DNA of 64,000 bases from Chitinophaga sp. MM2321 (lineage in GTDB: Bacteria > Bacteroidota > Bacteroidia > Chitinophagales > Chitinophagaceae), in NCBI RefSeq assembly GCF_964033635.1, contig NZ_OZ035533.1, forward strand, positions 3,968,001-4,032,000. Direction: 5' to 3'. Made by a program: the position numbers and the translations under genes. Below, piece by piece: positions 17,738 through 26,653 of the stretch. The notes beneath the pieces are model-generated. The model made no database searches. It had not been told where the DNA came from and saw only the letters and a program-made list of their open reading frames with translations. Position 1 is the first letter of the stretch. The number at the start of each line of letters is the position of its first letter.

Positions 17738-17786
17738 TAAAAGTAAAAACCCGCCTGGTAATATACCGGGCGGGTTTTTACTTTTA
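17738..17786 (+). terminator. Strong intrinsic terminator after the MFS gene
   Basis: Arms 17738-17760 and 17764-17786 pair over 23 bp with a single G-T position and a 3-nt loop. The GC-rich core (CCCGCC / GGGCGGG) is flanked by A-rich and T-rich ends, a classic terminator. It lies 20 bp after the MFS stop. Confidence 0.8.
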
Positions 17787-17834
17787 TATACTGATATTCT
17801 TACCCCTAATGAGCCGCGATTTCCCCATTTTCTG

Positions 17835-17852
17835 AATTGTTAATATACAATT
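17835..17852. promoter_or_regulatory. Candidate AraR operator upstream of arabinose-locus SusC
   Basis: Inverted repeat AATTGT-N6-ACAATT, about 230 bp before the SusC start and 25 bp ahead of a -7-like TACCTTTA (17878-17885). The same half-sites with a 7-bp spacer lie in the araB promoter region (30713-30731). The shared arms suggest one regulator, most simply the Nudix-type AraR encoded at 24156-24854. The one-base difference in spacing weakens the case. The rest of 17787-18081 looks like a long AT-rich leader with nothing else recognisable. Confidence 0.4.
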
Positions 17853-18081
17853 AATCAACGCGCGCAAAATACTATCTTACCTTTATAATATTCACTATAT
17901 TACAAACAGCATGTTAGGCAAATCCATTTAAAACATCGTATTAAGTATCCGTCGAACATCTTTTTTGAAACCAAATTAACAACCAAAATCAGACTGTAAT
18001 GCTATAACGATTTAGCAAAAGAATCATCACATCGCAACAGGAACAGAACAATTTATTCAGCTCACGTATCATTTTTTCATT

Positions 18082-21000
18082 ATGAGGAACTCATTACCAA
18101 GCAAGCTATGCTCCTTGATGCTCGGCCTGTGCCTGGTCACCAGCGCAGCTATAGCTCAAAAAACAATTACCGGAAAGGTAACTGCCGCCGAAGACGGAGC
18201 CGCCCTTCCAGGGGTGACCGTCACCGTACCCGGCACCAACAGCGGCGCCAACACAGACGCCAAAGGCAATTTCAGCGTACAGGTACCGGCAGCCGGCACC
18301 ACGCTGAGCTTCTCTTTCCTGGGCTATCAGCCCCAAACCATTACCATCGGCACACAAACTACAATCAATGTATCCCTGCAAGCCACCACCAAAGGGCTGG
18401 GCGAAGTAGTAGTGGTAGGTTATGGTGTACAGAACCGCCGGGACGTAACCGGCACCATCTCCTCCCTGAAAGGCGCCGACATTAAAAACCTACCCGTCAG
18501 CGATGCCGCCCAGGCCATGCAGGGCCGTGTAACCGGCGTAGACATCGTTCGCTCCGACGGATCACCGGGAACAGCACCCAGTATCAGGATCCGCGGTACC
18601 GGCACCATCAATAACGCGGAACCGCTTGTCATTATCGACGGTGTACCAGCCGAGGGAATCAGCGATGTAAATCCCAACGACATCGCTTCCATGGAAATAC
18701 TGAAAGACGCCTCGTCCTCTGCCATCTATGGTACAAGGGCCGCCAATGGCGTGATTATCATCACCACCAAAAAAGGTAATTACGGGGAGAAGCTCAAAGC
18801 ATCTGCCAACGTATACCGCGGCGTTTCCAATACCCTCCGTTATATCCCCATGCTTACAGCACCGGACCTGGTGAAACTGAAACAGGAACGTTATACCAAC
18901 GACGGCGTACCGGTAGATGCCTTCTGGCAGGACCCCTACTATGCTGTACAGCGTACCGACTGGCAGCGGGCTTTACTCCGCTCCGGCCAGGTGACCAATG
19001 CTGATGTAAGTCTGCGTGGCGGTAGTAGCAGTTCCAACTACATGTTCAGTGCCGGCTACTATGATGAAAAAGGGATCATCGAAAACAGTTATTTTAAAAG
19101 ATATACAGTACGCATCAATTCAGAACATAAGCTGGGCAAACGACTCAAAATAGGCGAAAACCTGCAGCTCACTTACCGTCAGGGTAATGGCTTCGACACT
19201 TACTCTGCACAAACCGGTCTTATTTTCAGCGCCCTGCGCTTCAACCCGGCTATCCCTGTTCATAATCCCGACGGCAGTTATGGCTCTTCCAAAGCCAGCA
19301 ATGAACTGGGAGACATCAACAACCCCGTATTTACGGCTGAATCGCTGGATGGCTGGAATAAGAACTACCGCATGCTCGCCAACGCATATGCAGAGCTGGA
19401 AATTATGGACGGCTTAACACTCCGCGCCAACTACGGATTTGACGGCAGCCTGAATAATCAATACAGCTTCTCTCCAAAAGTGCTGGATCAAACACGGGCC
19501 ACCGATCACGCAGAACTATGGAACCGCAGCGAAACCAACAACTCGCAGCTCAGTGAAATATTTCTTACCTATAATAAGGTACTGGCGCAGGTACACCACA
19601 TCACCGTAACAGGCGGTTACTCACAACAAACATGGAACGGTTATTTTTTCCGCGGCGACCGCTGGGGATATAATGATGAAGCACCTGATCAGCGCGTGCT
19701 GGATAACGGCAATGATATTCACAATGCATCGGGCAACTTTAAACCGCAGCAGGCACTCGCTTCCGGGTTTGTGAGAGGCTTTTATGGCTTTAAAGATAAA
19801 TATCTGCTGACCCTCACCTTCCGCGCAGATGGCTCTTCCAGGTTTGCTCCCGAAAACCGTTGGGGTTACTTCCCTGCCGTCTCTGCCGGCTGGCGCATCT
19901 CTGACGAAAGCTTCTTCAAAGACAATGTAAAATTTGTCAGCAACCTGAAAGTAACCGGTGGCTGGGGACAACTGGGTAATCAGAACGTAAATGATTTCCA
20001 ATACCTCGCACCTGTGAATAAAGACAGACGCTACAACTTCGGTGACGTTTCTTACACCGGTGTGTGGAACTCCCGTCTCGCTAACCCAGACATCACCTGG
20101 GAAAAAGCAGAAATGACCAACATCAGCGTCGAAGCAGGATTCTTCCAGAACAAACTGACGACCACCATCACCTGGTTTAACAAGAACACGCGCGACATGC
20201 TGGTACCCGCGCCGGAAATGGATCTTCATGGCACCGCCGCCATCCCCGACCGCAATATCGGCGAACTGAATAACAAAGGCTGGGAACTGGAAGCCAACTA
20301 CCAGGGCGGTAATGACAAGTTCCATTACAGTATTGGCGCCAATGCATCGTTCATAAAAAATGAAGTAACGAAATTATATGACCGCGGTTCTTACATCTCT
20401 TCCACCCTCTATGGCAGGCAACAGCAGGAAATATCACGCACCTACGAGGGAGAGCCACTGGCATCTTTCTATGGCTGGAAAACAGGTGGTATCTATCAAA
20501 CGCAGGAGGAGATTAACAATGATATCAACATCTCCAAAGATCCCAACAAGATCAATATAAAACCGGGAGATGTACGCTTCCTCGATACCAACGGCGATGG
20601 CGCTGTAAATGAACAGGACCGTGTAAACCTGGGCAACCCCAATCCCAAAGTAGTATATGGTATCCAGGCAAGTGCCGGCTACAAAGGGTTTGACCTGAAC
20701 CTCTCGTTTGCCGGTGTAAGCGGTATAAAATTATATAATGCCGACAAGATGCAGGGTATGGATGCCAACTACCCCTATAATATGTATGCAGATGCATTGA
20801 ACCGCTGGCATGGACCCGGCACGGGCAACAGTGTTCCCCGCATGACATTGGGTAATGCCAATCAGAACAACCGCACGTCAGACCGCTTTGTAGAAAGCGG
20901 CGATTATTTCTCTTTGAGAAATGTATCGCTGGGTTACACCATCCCCGCAAAAGTATGGGGCCGTTCCGGGATCTCTGATGTGCATGTATATGTAGCATCG

Positions 21001-21150
21001 CAGAACCTGTTCATCCTCACCAACTACTCCGGATTAACACCGCAACTGGGTTACAACGGTACCCCGGACGGCAACCGGCAACGCGGCGTGGATGTGGCGG
21101 CCTATCCGCAGGCCAGGAGCTTCACTTTTGGCGCTACACTCAATTTTTAA
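18082..21150 (+). CDS. SusC/RagA-type TonB-linked outer membrane protein (arabinose locus)
   Basis: A 1022-residue SusC: signal peptide ending AAIAQ (about 1-25), carboxypeptidase-regulatory-like domain (27-103), VVVVGYGVQNRRD hallmark, plug with SSSAIYGTRAANGVI, and a beta-barrel ending SFTFGATLNF. It imports oligosaccharides across the outer membrane together with the SusD that starts 26 bp downstream. The pair faces the arabinose catabolic genes, and its upstream region shares an inverted repeat with that of araB, so arabinose-containing oligomers (arabinan or arabinoxylan fragments) are the likely cargo. No arabinofuranosidase is present within the window, so polymer breakdown must be encoded elsewhere. 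Confidence 0.93.
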   Translation: MRNSLPSKLCSLMLGLCLVTSAAIAQKTITGKVTAAEDGAALPGVTVTVPGTNSGANTDAKGNFSVQVPAAGTTLSFSFLGYQPQTITIGTQTTINVSLQATTKGLGEVVVVGYGVQNRRDVTGTISSLKGADIKNLPVSDAAQAMQGRVTGVDIVRSDGSPGTAPSIRIRGTGTINNAEPLVIIDGVPAEGISDVNPNDIASMEILKDASSSAIYGTRAANGVIIITTKKGNYGEKLKASANVYRGVSNTLRYIPMLTAPDLVKLKQERYTNDGVPVDAFWQDPYYAVQRTDWQRALLRSGQVTNADVSLRGGSSSSNYMFSAGYYDEKGIIENSYFKRYTVRINSEHKLGKRLKIGENLQLTYRQGNGFDTYSAQTGLIFSALRFNPAIPVHNPDGSYGSSKASNELGDINNPVFTAESLDGWNKNYRMLANAYAELEIMDGLTLRANYGFDGSLNNQYSFSPKVLDQTRATDHAELWNRSETNNSQLSEIFLTYNKVLAQVHHITVTGGYSQQTWNGYFFRGDRWGYNDEAPDQRVLDNGNDIHNASGNFKPQQALASGFVRGFYGFKDKYLLTLTFRADGSSRFAPENRWGYFPAVSAGWRISDESFFKDNVKFVSNLKVTGGWGQLGNQNVNDFQYLAPVNKDRRYNFGDVSYTGVWNSRLANPDITWEKAEMTNISVEAGFFQNKLTTTITWFNKNTRDMLVPAPEMDLHGTAAIPDRNIGELNNKGWELEANYQGGNDKFHYSIGANASFIKNEVTKLYDRGSYISSTLYGRQQQEISRTYEGEPLASFYGWKTGGIYQTQEEINNDINISKDPNKINIKPGDVRFLDTNGDGAVNEQDRVNLGNPNPKVVYGIQASAGYKGFDLNLSFAGVSGIKLYNADKMQGMDANYPYNMYADALNRWHGPGTGNSVPRMTLGNANQNNRTSDRFVESGDYFSLRNVSLGYTIPAKVWGRSGISDVHVYVASQNLFILTNYSGLTPQLGYNGTPDGNRQRGVDVAAYPQARSFTFGATLNF

Positions 21151-21176
21151 TTCAGGCGGACCTAAAACAAACTACT

Positions 21177-22655
21177 ATGCAACAGATCAAAAATATAACG
21201 CTGTTACTGGGTATCAGCACTGCATTGTCTCTCACAGCGTGCAAAAGCGTACTGGATGTAAAACCACAGGGTAACTACACCACCGGCAACTACTGGCGCA
21301 ACCAAAGCGATGCCGTAGATGGTATTACCGGTGTCTATAATGTACTGCTGGAAGAAGATTATACCGGCTTCAATGAATTTGTATTCGATAACTGCTCCGA
21401 TGACCAGGTGCGTGGTGGCGATCATGATTATGATGCCATGATAGAAGATTTCACCTATGATGCTTCTACCTACAGCGTAAGAGTAGGCTGGAGATGGAAA
21501 TACGAAACCATCAACCGTGCTAACAATGCATTGATGTATATCCCCAAAATCACAGACATAGATGCAGACATCAAAAACCGTTGTCTTGGTGAAGCGCATT
21601 TTTTCCGCGCCTTCTCTTACTGGCGGTTACTGCTGGTATATGGAGAAGCACCTATCATCACAGAAGACGATGTAGCCAAATCTTCCTATAACAAACCTAA
21701 AGTAAGTGCGGATGAACTACGTCAGCAAATTGAAACAGACCTGCTGGCAGCTGCCGATGAACTGCCGGAAACCTACGGCAGCGGCGACAAAGGACGTGTC
21801 AGCAAAGGCACCGCCTGGGGTTTGCTCTGCAAATTGTATATGAACTGGGAAAAGCTGGACAAAGCAATCGAATACGGCAGTAAAGTAGTCAGTAATCCTA
21901 ATTATAAATTAGCCACGCACTACGAAGACAATTTCAAAACTGCCACTGGTAATAATTCCGAAATGCTGCTGGCTGTACAAACAGTGGATGGCAACGGCTA
22001 TTCCGACTTCATCACCTACCATGCCCCCCGCAAATGGAATGGCTGGAGCTTCTTCTACCCTACCAAAGGGCTGGTGGATGAATTCGAAACCGGCGATCCC
22101 CGCAAGGATATCTGCATCATGAAACCCGGTGACAAGATCAACATCGGAACAGAAATAGCGACTTATACCGCAGACCTTTCCTGGACAGGCTATCACTACA
22201 ATAAGTTTTGCAGCTGGAAACCTTCCGGCGGTTTAGACTACTCCCTGAAAACACCGTTGATGAGATCAGCAGATATATACCTGCTGGTAGCAGAAGCGAA
22301 GATCCGCTTGAATGGCACCGGTGCTGGTGACACAGAAATAAATGCTGTACGCAACCGTGCTTCCCTCACGCTGCCGTCCGTTTCAGGTGCCGGCATGAAA
22401 GAGCTGATGCATGAACGTCGTATAGAATTGTGTGGAGAAAATGAGCGTCACCAGGACCTCCTGCGTTGGGATAAAGCCAAACTGGTAGATATTGCTGCCC
22501 TGTACAGCAAGCCTAAACTGGCTTTCGACGGACAAGTAGTAACAAGAGGCGGTGCACCACGTACATTCACCCGCCCGAAACATTACTATTTCCCTATGCC
22601 CCAACAGGAAATAGATAGAAGCAAGGGGACGCTGATACAGAATCCGAACTATTAA
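21177..22655 (+). CDS. SusD/RagB-family nutrient-binding outer membrane lipoprotein
   Basis: A 492-residue surface lipoprotein that caps the SusC channel and captures glycan. The lipobox is LTAC (Cys at about 22), followed by the usual VLDVKPQGNYTT opening. The C-terminal SusD region is recognised by MKELMHERRIELCGENERHQDLLRW-type sequence (about 402-426) and the closing PKHYYFPMPQQEIDRS. It is translated with the upstream SusC (26-bp gap) and converges on galM across hairpin element B. Confidence 0.93.
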   Translation: MQQIKNITLLLGISTALSLTACKSVLDVKPQGNYTTGNYWRNQSDAVDGITGVYNVLLEEDYTGFNEFVFDNCSDDQVRGGDHDYDAMIEDFTYDASTYSVRVGWRWKYETINRANNALMYIPKITDIDADIKNRCLGEAHFFRAFSYWRLLLVYGEAPIITEDDVAKSSYNKPKVSADELRQQIETDLLAAADELPETYGSGDKGRVSKGTAWGLLCKLYMNWEKLDKAIEYGSKVVSNPNYKLATHYEDNFKTATGNNSEMLLAVQTVDGNGYSDFITYHAPRKWNGWSFFYPTKGLVDEFETGDPRKDICIMKPGDKINIGTEIATYTADLSWTGYHYNKFCSWKPSGGLDYSLKTPLMRSADIYLLVAEAKIRLNGTGAGDTEINAVRNRASLTLPSVSGAGMKELMHERRIELCGENERHQDLLRWDKAKLVDIAALYSKPKLAFDGQVVTRGGAPRTFTRPKHYYFPMPQQEIDRSKGTLIQNPNY

Positions 22656-22660
22656 TAAGT

Positions 22661-22780
22661 ATTTACGGATTTTTTGATTTACGAATTTTGGGATTTGAAA
22701 ATGAGTAAAGATTGTGATATATCATATAATCTTTGCTCATTTTCAAATCCCAAAATTCGTAAATCAAAAAATCCGTAAAT
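22661..22780. repeat. Giant hairpin element B (convergent SusD / galM junction)
   Basis: Arms 22661-22713 and 22728-22780 are 53 bp long with one T-G position and a 14-nt loop that is itself partly palindromic (TGATATATCA). It begins 5 bp after the SusD stop and ends 11 bp before the galM stop. The arm contains the GATTTACGAATTT module of elements A and C. Expected to act as a two-way terminator. Confidence 0.85.
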
Positions 22781-22791
22781 CCCTAAATATT

Positions 22792-23955
22792 TTATTTAGT
22801 GGAAAACTTATACACTGTTGTTTCCGCAAATGTGTCTCCTGGTTTCAGGATTACATTTGGGAAGTTGGGTTGATTCGGAGAATCAGGGAAGTGCTGTGTT
22901 TCCAGGCAAAGCGCACCATGCTGGATGTATTTTCTACCTTCATGGGTGTCTGTTAAAGTGCCATCGAGGAAGTTGCCGGTATAGAACTGGATACCGGGTT
23001 GCGTAGTGGACACTTCCATGAAACGACCGCTGGTTGGGTCATACAGGGTAGCTATTGTTTCCAATGCACCTTCCTTTTTATTGAGTACATAGTTATGATC
23101 GTAGCCACCGCCTTTTACTTTAGCGATATCATCCCCTACTTTTTTGGGAGAAGTAAAATCCATTGGTGTTCCTTTTACCGGCGCCAGAGTGCCGATAGGA
23201 ATCAGTTTATCATTTACCGGTGTATATTTATCAGCTTTCAGTGATACGATATGCCCCAGGATGGTGCTATCATTGCCGGCAGATAAATTAAAATAGGTGT
23301 GATTCGTCAGGTTTATTGGTGTTGCTTTATCAGTAGTAGCTTTATAAGAGATCTCCAGGGCGTTGTCCGGTGTAAGCGTGTATACAACGGTCACCTGCAG
23401 ATTGCCGGGATAGCCTTCTTCTCCGTCTTTGCTGGTATATTTCAGTTCCAGCACGCTGTCGCCCACAGGCGTAGCGGCCCAAACCACTTTATCAAATCCT
23501 TTAAGACCGCCATGCAGGCTGTTGCCATTATTATTGGCAGCGAGGGTATATTCTTTGCCGTCCAGTTTAAATGTAGCGTTTGCAATACGGTTGGCATAAC
23601 GGCCTACCAGTGCGCCGAAATAAGGCATGCCTTTTTGCTGGTAACCGGCCAGTGTATTGCATGACAATACCACATTACCTTTCCTGCCTTGTTTATCGGC
23701 GGTGATAATATCCGTGATGATGCCACCATAATTGAGGATCCTCACCTGCATCCCACTGGCATTTGTAAGCGTATATTGCAATACCTCCTGCCCGTCTACC
23801 TGCCCAAAACTACGTGCAGTCGCAGGCGTAGTGGACGCAGTATCCTGTGCACCTTCCGCACCTTCCTGTTTTGGAGACGTATTACCGTTACACGAGGCCA
23901 GCGTAACGCCGCCAGAGATCATAAGAGCCGTGATTGCCCTGAAATTCATTTCCAT
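22792..23955 (-). CDS. galM: Aldose 1-epimerase (mutarotase), lipoprotein
   Basis: Interconverts alpha and beta anomers of aldoses such as L-arabinose or galactose before or during uptake. The 387-residue protein has an N-terminal lipobox LASC (Cys at about 22), so it is probably periplasmic or membrane-anchored rather than cytoplasmic. GalM landmarks include GGIITDI, GRYANRI, NGNSLHGG, the active-site LTNHTYFNL His and the late QPGIQFYTGNFLDG segment. A second ATG lies two codons in (23949). It belongs to the arabinose gene group but has its own strong predicted promoter in the 200-bp gap before it. Confidence 0.92.
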   Translation of the reverse strand: MEMNFRAITALMISGGVTLASCNGNTSPKQEGAEGAQDTASTTPATARSFGQVDGQEVLQYTLTNASGMQVRILNYGGIITDIITADKQGRKGNVVLSCNTLAGYQQKGMPYFGALVGRYANRIANATFKLDGKEYTLAANNNGNSLHGGLKGFDKVVWAATPVGDSVLELKYTSKDGEEGYPGNLQVTVVYTLTPDNALEISYKATTDKATPINLTNHTYFNLSAGNDSTILGHIVSLKADKYTPVNDKLIPIGTLAPVKGTPMDFTSPKKVGDDIAKVKGGGYDHNYVLNKKEGALETIATLYDPTSGRFMEVSTTQPGIQFYTGNFLDGTLTDTHEGRKYIQHGALCLETQHFPDSPNQPNFPNVILKPGDTFAETTVYKFSTK

Positions 23956-24013
23956 AACGTATTTTAAGTTGAGTGAAAAGTATCTCTAAATATCGGGATA
24001 ATCCAGCTAAACA

Positions 24014-24045
24014 CAAATATATTTTTTTACTATTTTATTGTCAAA
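24014..24045 (-). promoter_or_regulatory. Predicted Bacteroidota promoter for galM
   Basis: On the minus strand TTTG (24045-24042), a 20-bp spacer and TATATTTG (24021-24014) fit the Bacteroidota -33/-7 consensus exactly. Transcription would start near 24007, about 50 nt before the galM ATG. This is the best promoter match I found in the window and suggests galM can be expressed apart from the ara operon. Confidence 0.65.
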
Positions 24046-24155
24046 GCAACACTTAATCAAGCTGTTGAATCCGGTACGGATATAGGAAAACACGAATGCC
24101 GGATTTGATTTTAAGAGCGGGTTACTATCAGGCGCTGCTTCAAAGGATTTCACAA

Positions 24156-24854
24156 TTATACATGCGGGTCCGGCACAAAGTTGAGGAAGGAATGGATATT
24201 GGCGTTATACTTTTTCTTATCTACTTTATAATAAAAGGCGCCCTTCCTGGAGCTGAGCTTGTCTTTATCGTTCAGCTTCACCAGCAGCTTTGTAGATAGG
24301 ATCTTACGGCTGAAGTTGCCCTTATCGAAATTGATATTGTACACACATTCATAAAGGTGCTGCAACTGCGGGAGCGTGAATTTACCCGGTAGTAACTCCA
24401 GCAATAACGGGTGCAGCGCAGCCTTATACCGCAACCGCACTTTGGCCTGTTCTACCATGGCCACATGATCAAAGATCAGATCAGGATGCTGGTTGATGGG
24501 AAACCATACCGCATGAAAATCTTCATTGAGCTGCTGTTTATATTTCTGAATATCTATCAGGGCGGTAAATGCCAGCGATACAGTGCGCTCTACCGTATCC
24601 CGCTGTGGTGAGCTGAAGGTATGCAGTTGTTCCATGTACACGCCATCCAGTCCACTCAGGTTCCTTAGCACCCTGGCGGCAGCTTCATCGGCACTTTCGT
24701 CCTCCTGCACAAAGCCACCCACCAGGCTCCATTGCCCTTTGCAAGGTTCAAATCCTCTTTGTATCAGCAGCAGTTTGAGTTCCAGCCCGTCGAACCCGAA
24801 TATGATACAATCAACGGCAAATAGCAATCGGGTCTGCTGCGAATATCTTTTCAT
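24156..24854 (-). CDS. araR: Nudix-fold transcriptional regulator of arabinose use (AraR type)
   Basis: A 232-residue regulator with an N-terminal Nudix fold (about 10-140) and a C-terminal winged helix (about 155-225, LPQLQHLYECVYN...FSRKIL). The Nudix box GGFVQEDESADEAAARVLRN keeps the overall spacing, but the catalytic REUxEE positions read RVLRNL, so hydrolase activity is probably lost. This is the layout of the Bacteroides thetaiotaomicron AraR, a Nudix-related repressor that senses L-arabinose. The position between the symporter and galM supports the same role. It follows the symporter gene by 67 bp and is likely co-transcribed. Candidate operators are listed at 17835 and 30712. Confidence 0.82.
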   Translation of the reverse strand: MKRYSQQTRLLFAVDCIIFGFDGLELKLLLIQRGFEPCKGQWSLVGGFVQEDESADEAAARVLRNLSGLDGVYMEQLHTFSSPQRDTVERTVSLAFTALIDIQKYKQQLNEDFHAVWFPINQHPDLIFDHVAMVEQAKVRLRYKAALHPLLLELLPGKFTLPQLQHLYECVYNINFDKGNFSRKILSTKLLVKLNDKDKLSSRKGAFYYKVDKKKYNANIHSFLNFVPDPHV

Positions 24855-24921
24855 AATGGAATGTTATTGGTCAAATGTACAAATTTAAAACACGCCATTT
24901 ATCATGGGTCAAACCTGCGAT

Positions 24922-26604
24922 CTACCAAAAACGTATATACAAGGCCGATAGTAATAACAGGGTAATTACAATGAGTACCGTAGTAGCCGGCGAGATCTTA
25001 AACATAGCCTTATCCAGTATAAATGCTTTCGGATTCACCTTAGGACCCGTAAAGCTGATAGCGATCATCACGATCATAGTGAACATAAAGGACAGCCCCA
25101 TACAGATGAGGAACGGAATTTCATATCCACCCTTCCCATTGGGATAGGCTGTATAGAAAAACGTTTCATGACCCAATACCTGTGGCGCAAACTGGTTGAA
25201 GAACACGCATAGTCCAAAACCGGTGATAATACCCGCTACGGCCGCCGCACCGGTAGTACGTTTCCAGAACATACCCAGGAGGAACATCGCAAATACACCT
25301 GGACTTATGAAACCGGTATATTTTTGAATAAACGTAAACCCGCCCTCACCGCCTATTCCCAGGAGATCGTTCCAGGTAAAAAGGATACCCAGCAACATGG
25401 CTACCACTACGGTGATGCGGCCTGTCCATACCTGGCTGGCTTCGGAGGCGCCCTTCCTGATATATTTACGGTATACATCCAGTGTAAAAATAGTCGCGAT
25501 ACTATTGGCCTTTCCCGCCAGCGAAGCCACGATGGCTGCCGTCAAAGCCGCTATAGACAACCCTTTCAGGCCCGATGGCAAAAAACCAAGAATGGCCGCG
25601 TAAGCGCCATCCTTGCTCGTGAGACCAGGCAAATGCCCGTTCTTGTGCAGTACATACGCCGCAATACCTGGCAGCATCACGATAAGCGGCATCATAATTT
25701 TCAGGAGGCCGGCAAAGAGGATGCCCTTGCGTGCCGTCTCCAGGTTGGCTCCCAGTGCACGTTGCGTGATGTATTGGTTACAACCCCAGTAGTTGAGGTT
25801 AACGATCCACTGTCCGGCTGCATACATCAGGATACCGGGAAGTACCAGGTATTTATTGATGTACTCCTGTGGAGAAGCGGCATCCGGCTTATCCAGGATC
25901 ATATGAAAATGATCCGGCGCATCTTTCAGGAGGGCGTTGAAACCAGCGATGGCATCGCGTCCCAGCCCAAACTTCTCACTCACCAATGTGAGGGCCATAT
26001 AAGTGGTGGCCAGGCCGCCAATGATCAGCACACTCACCTGGATCACATCCGTATAGCCAATCACCTTCATACCACCCAGGGTAATAATGACAGCGAAAAC
26101 CGACAAGGCAATCATCACCACATGCAGGTAATCGCCGCCCAGCAAGCCGTTGATAGCGAGGGCGCCGAGATATAAAATAGAGGTAAGGTTTACAAACACA
26201 TAAAGAAATAACCAGAAAACCGCCATGATCAATGCCACCGTTTCATTGTAGCGGGTTTTCAGGAATTGCGGCATGGTATAAATCTTATTCTTAAGATAGA
26301 TAGGAATAAACCATACCGCGATAATAATAAGTGCGATGGCTGCAATCCACTCATAGGCTGCTACGGCTATACCCACAAAAAAACCATCTCCACTCATCCC
26401 GATAAATTGTTCCGCCGAAATATTTGAGGCGATCAGCGATGCGCCTATAGCCCACCAGGTGAGCGATCCTTCCGCCAGAAAAAAATCTTTGGTATCCGTT
26501 TTATCTTTCTTCTTTTTCTGATAGATCCAGAAGCCATAACCGGCTACTATTACAAAATAGATCACGAAGACGATGATATCTCCGATGGAAAGTGTTGTAT
26601 GCAT
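24922..26604 (-). CDS. Sodium:solute symporter (SSS/SGLT family), probable arabinose transporter
   Basis: Inner-membrane symporter of about 560 residues with some 14 hydrophobic segments. The opening MHTTLSIGDIIVFVIYFVIV, the SLIASNISAEQFIGMSG segment and GLCVFF/FTMIVMIAISF helices place it in the SGLT branch of the sodium:solute symporters. The open frame runs 32 codons further upstream to overlap araA, but those residues are hydrophilic and unlike the family, so the ATG at 26604 is chosen, leaving a 49-bp gap after the araA stop. Its place between araA and araR makes L-arabinose the probable substrate. Confidence 0.9.
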   Translation of the reverse strand: MHTTLSIGDIIVFVIYFVIVAGYGFWIYQKKKKDKTDTKDFFLAEGSLTWWAIGASLIASNISAEQFIGMSGDGFFVGIAVAAYEWIAAIALIIIAVWFIPIYLKNKIYTMPQFLKTRYNETVALIMAVFWLFLYVFVNLTSILYLGALAINGLLGGDYLHVVMIALSVFAVIITLGGMKVIGYTDVIQVSVLIIGGLATTYMALTLVSEKFGLGRDAIAGFNALLKDAPDHFHMILDKPDAASPQEYINKYLVLPGILMYAAGQWIVNLNYWGCNQYITQRALGANLETARKGILFAGLLKIMMPLIVMLPGIAAYVLHKNGHLPGLTSKDGAYAAILGFLPSGLKGLSIAALTAAIVASLAGKANSIATIFTLDVYRKYIRKGASEASQVWTGRITVVVAMLLGILFTWNDLLGIGGEGGFTFIQKYTGFISPGVFAMFLLGMFWKRTTGAAAVAGIITGFGLCVFFNQFAPQVLGHETFFYTAYPNGKGGYEIPFLICMGLSFMFTMIVMIAISFTGPKVNPKAFILDKAMFKISPATTVLIVITLLLLSALYIRFW

Positions 26605-26653
26605 AACGGGGAAAGTTGGATGGTTATAAACGCGTATAGCCGTAATTGTTATC

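Noticed and set aside
17787..18081. Riboswitch in the long leader before SusC
   Set aside because: The region is AT-rich with no conserved riboswitch core that I recognise; a long leader alone is not evidence.
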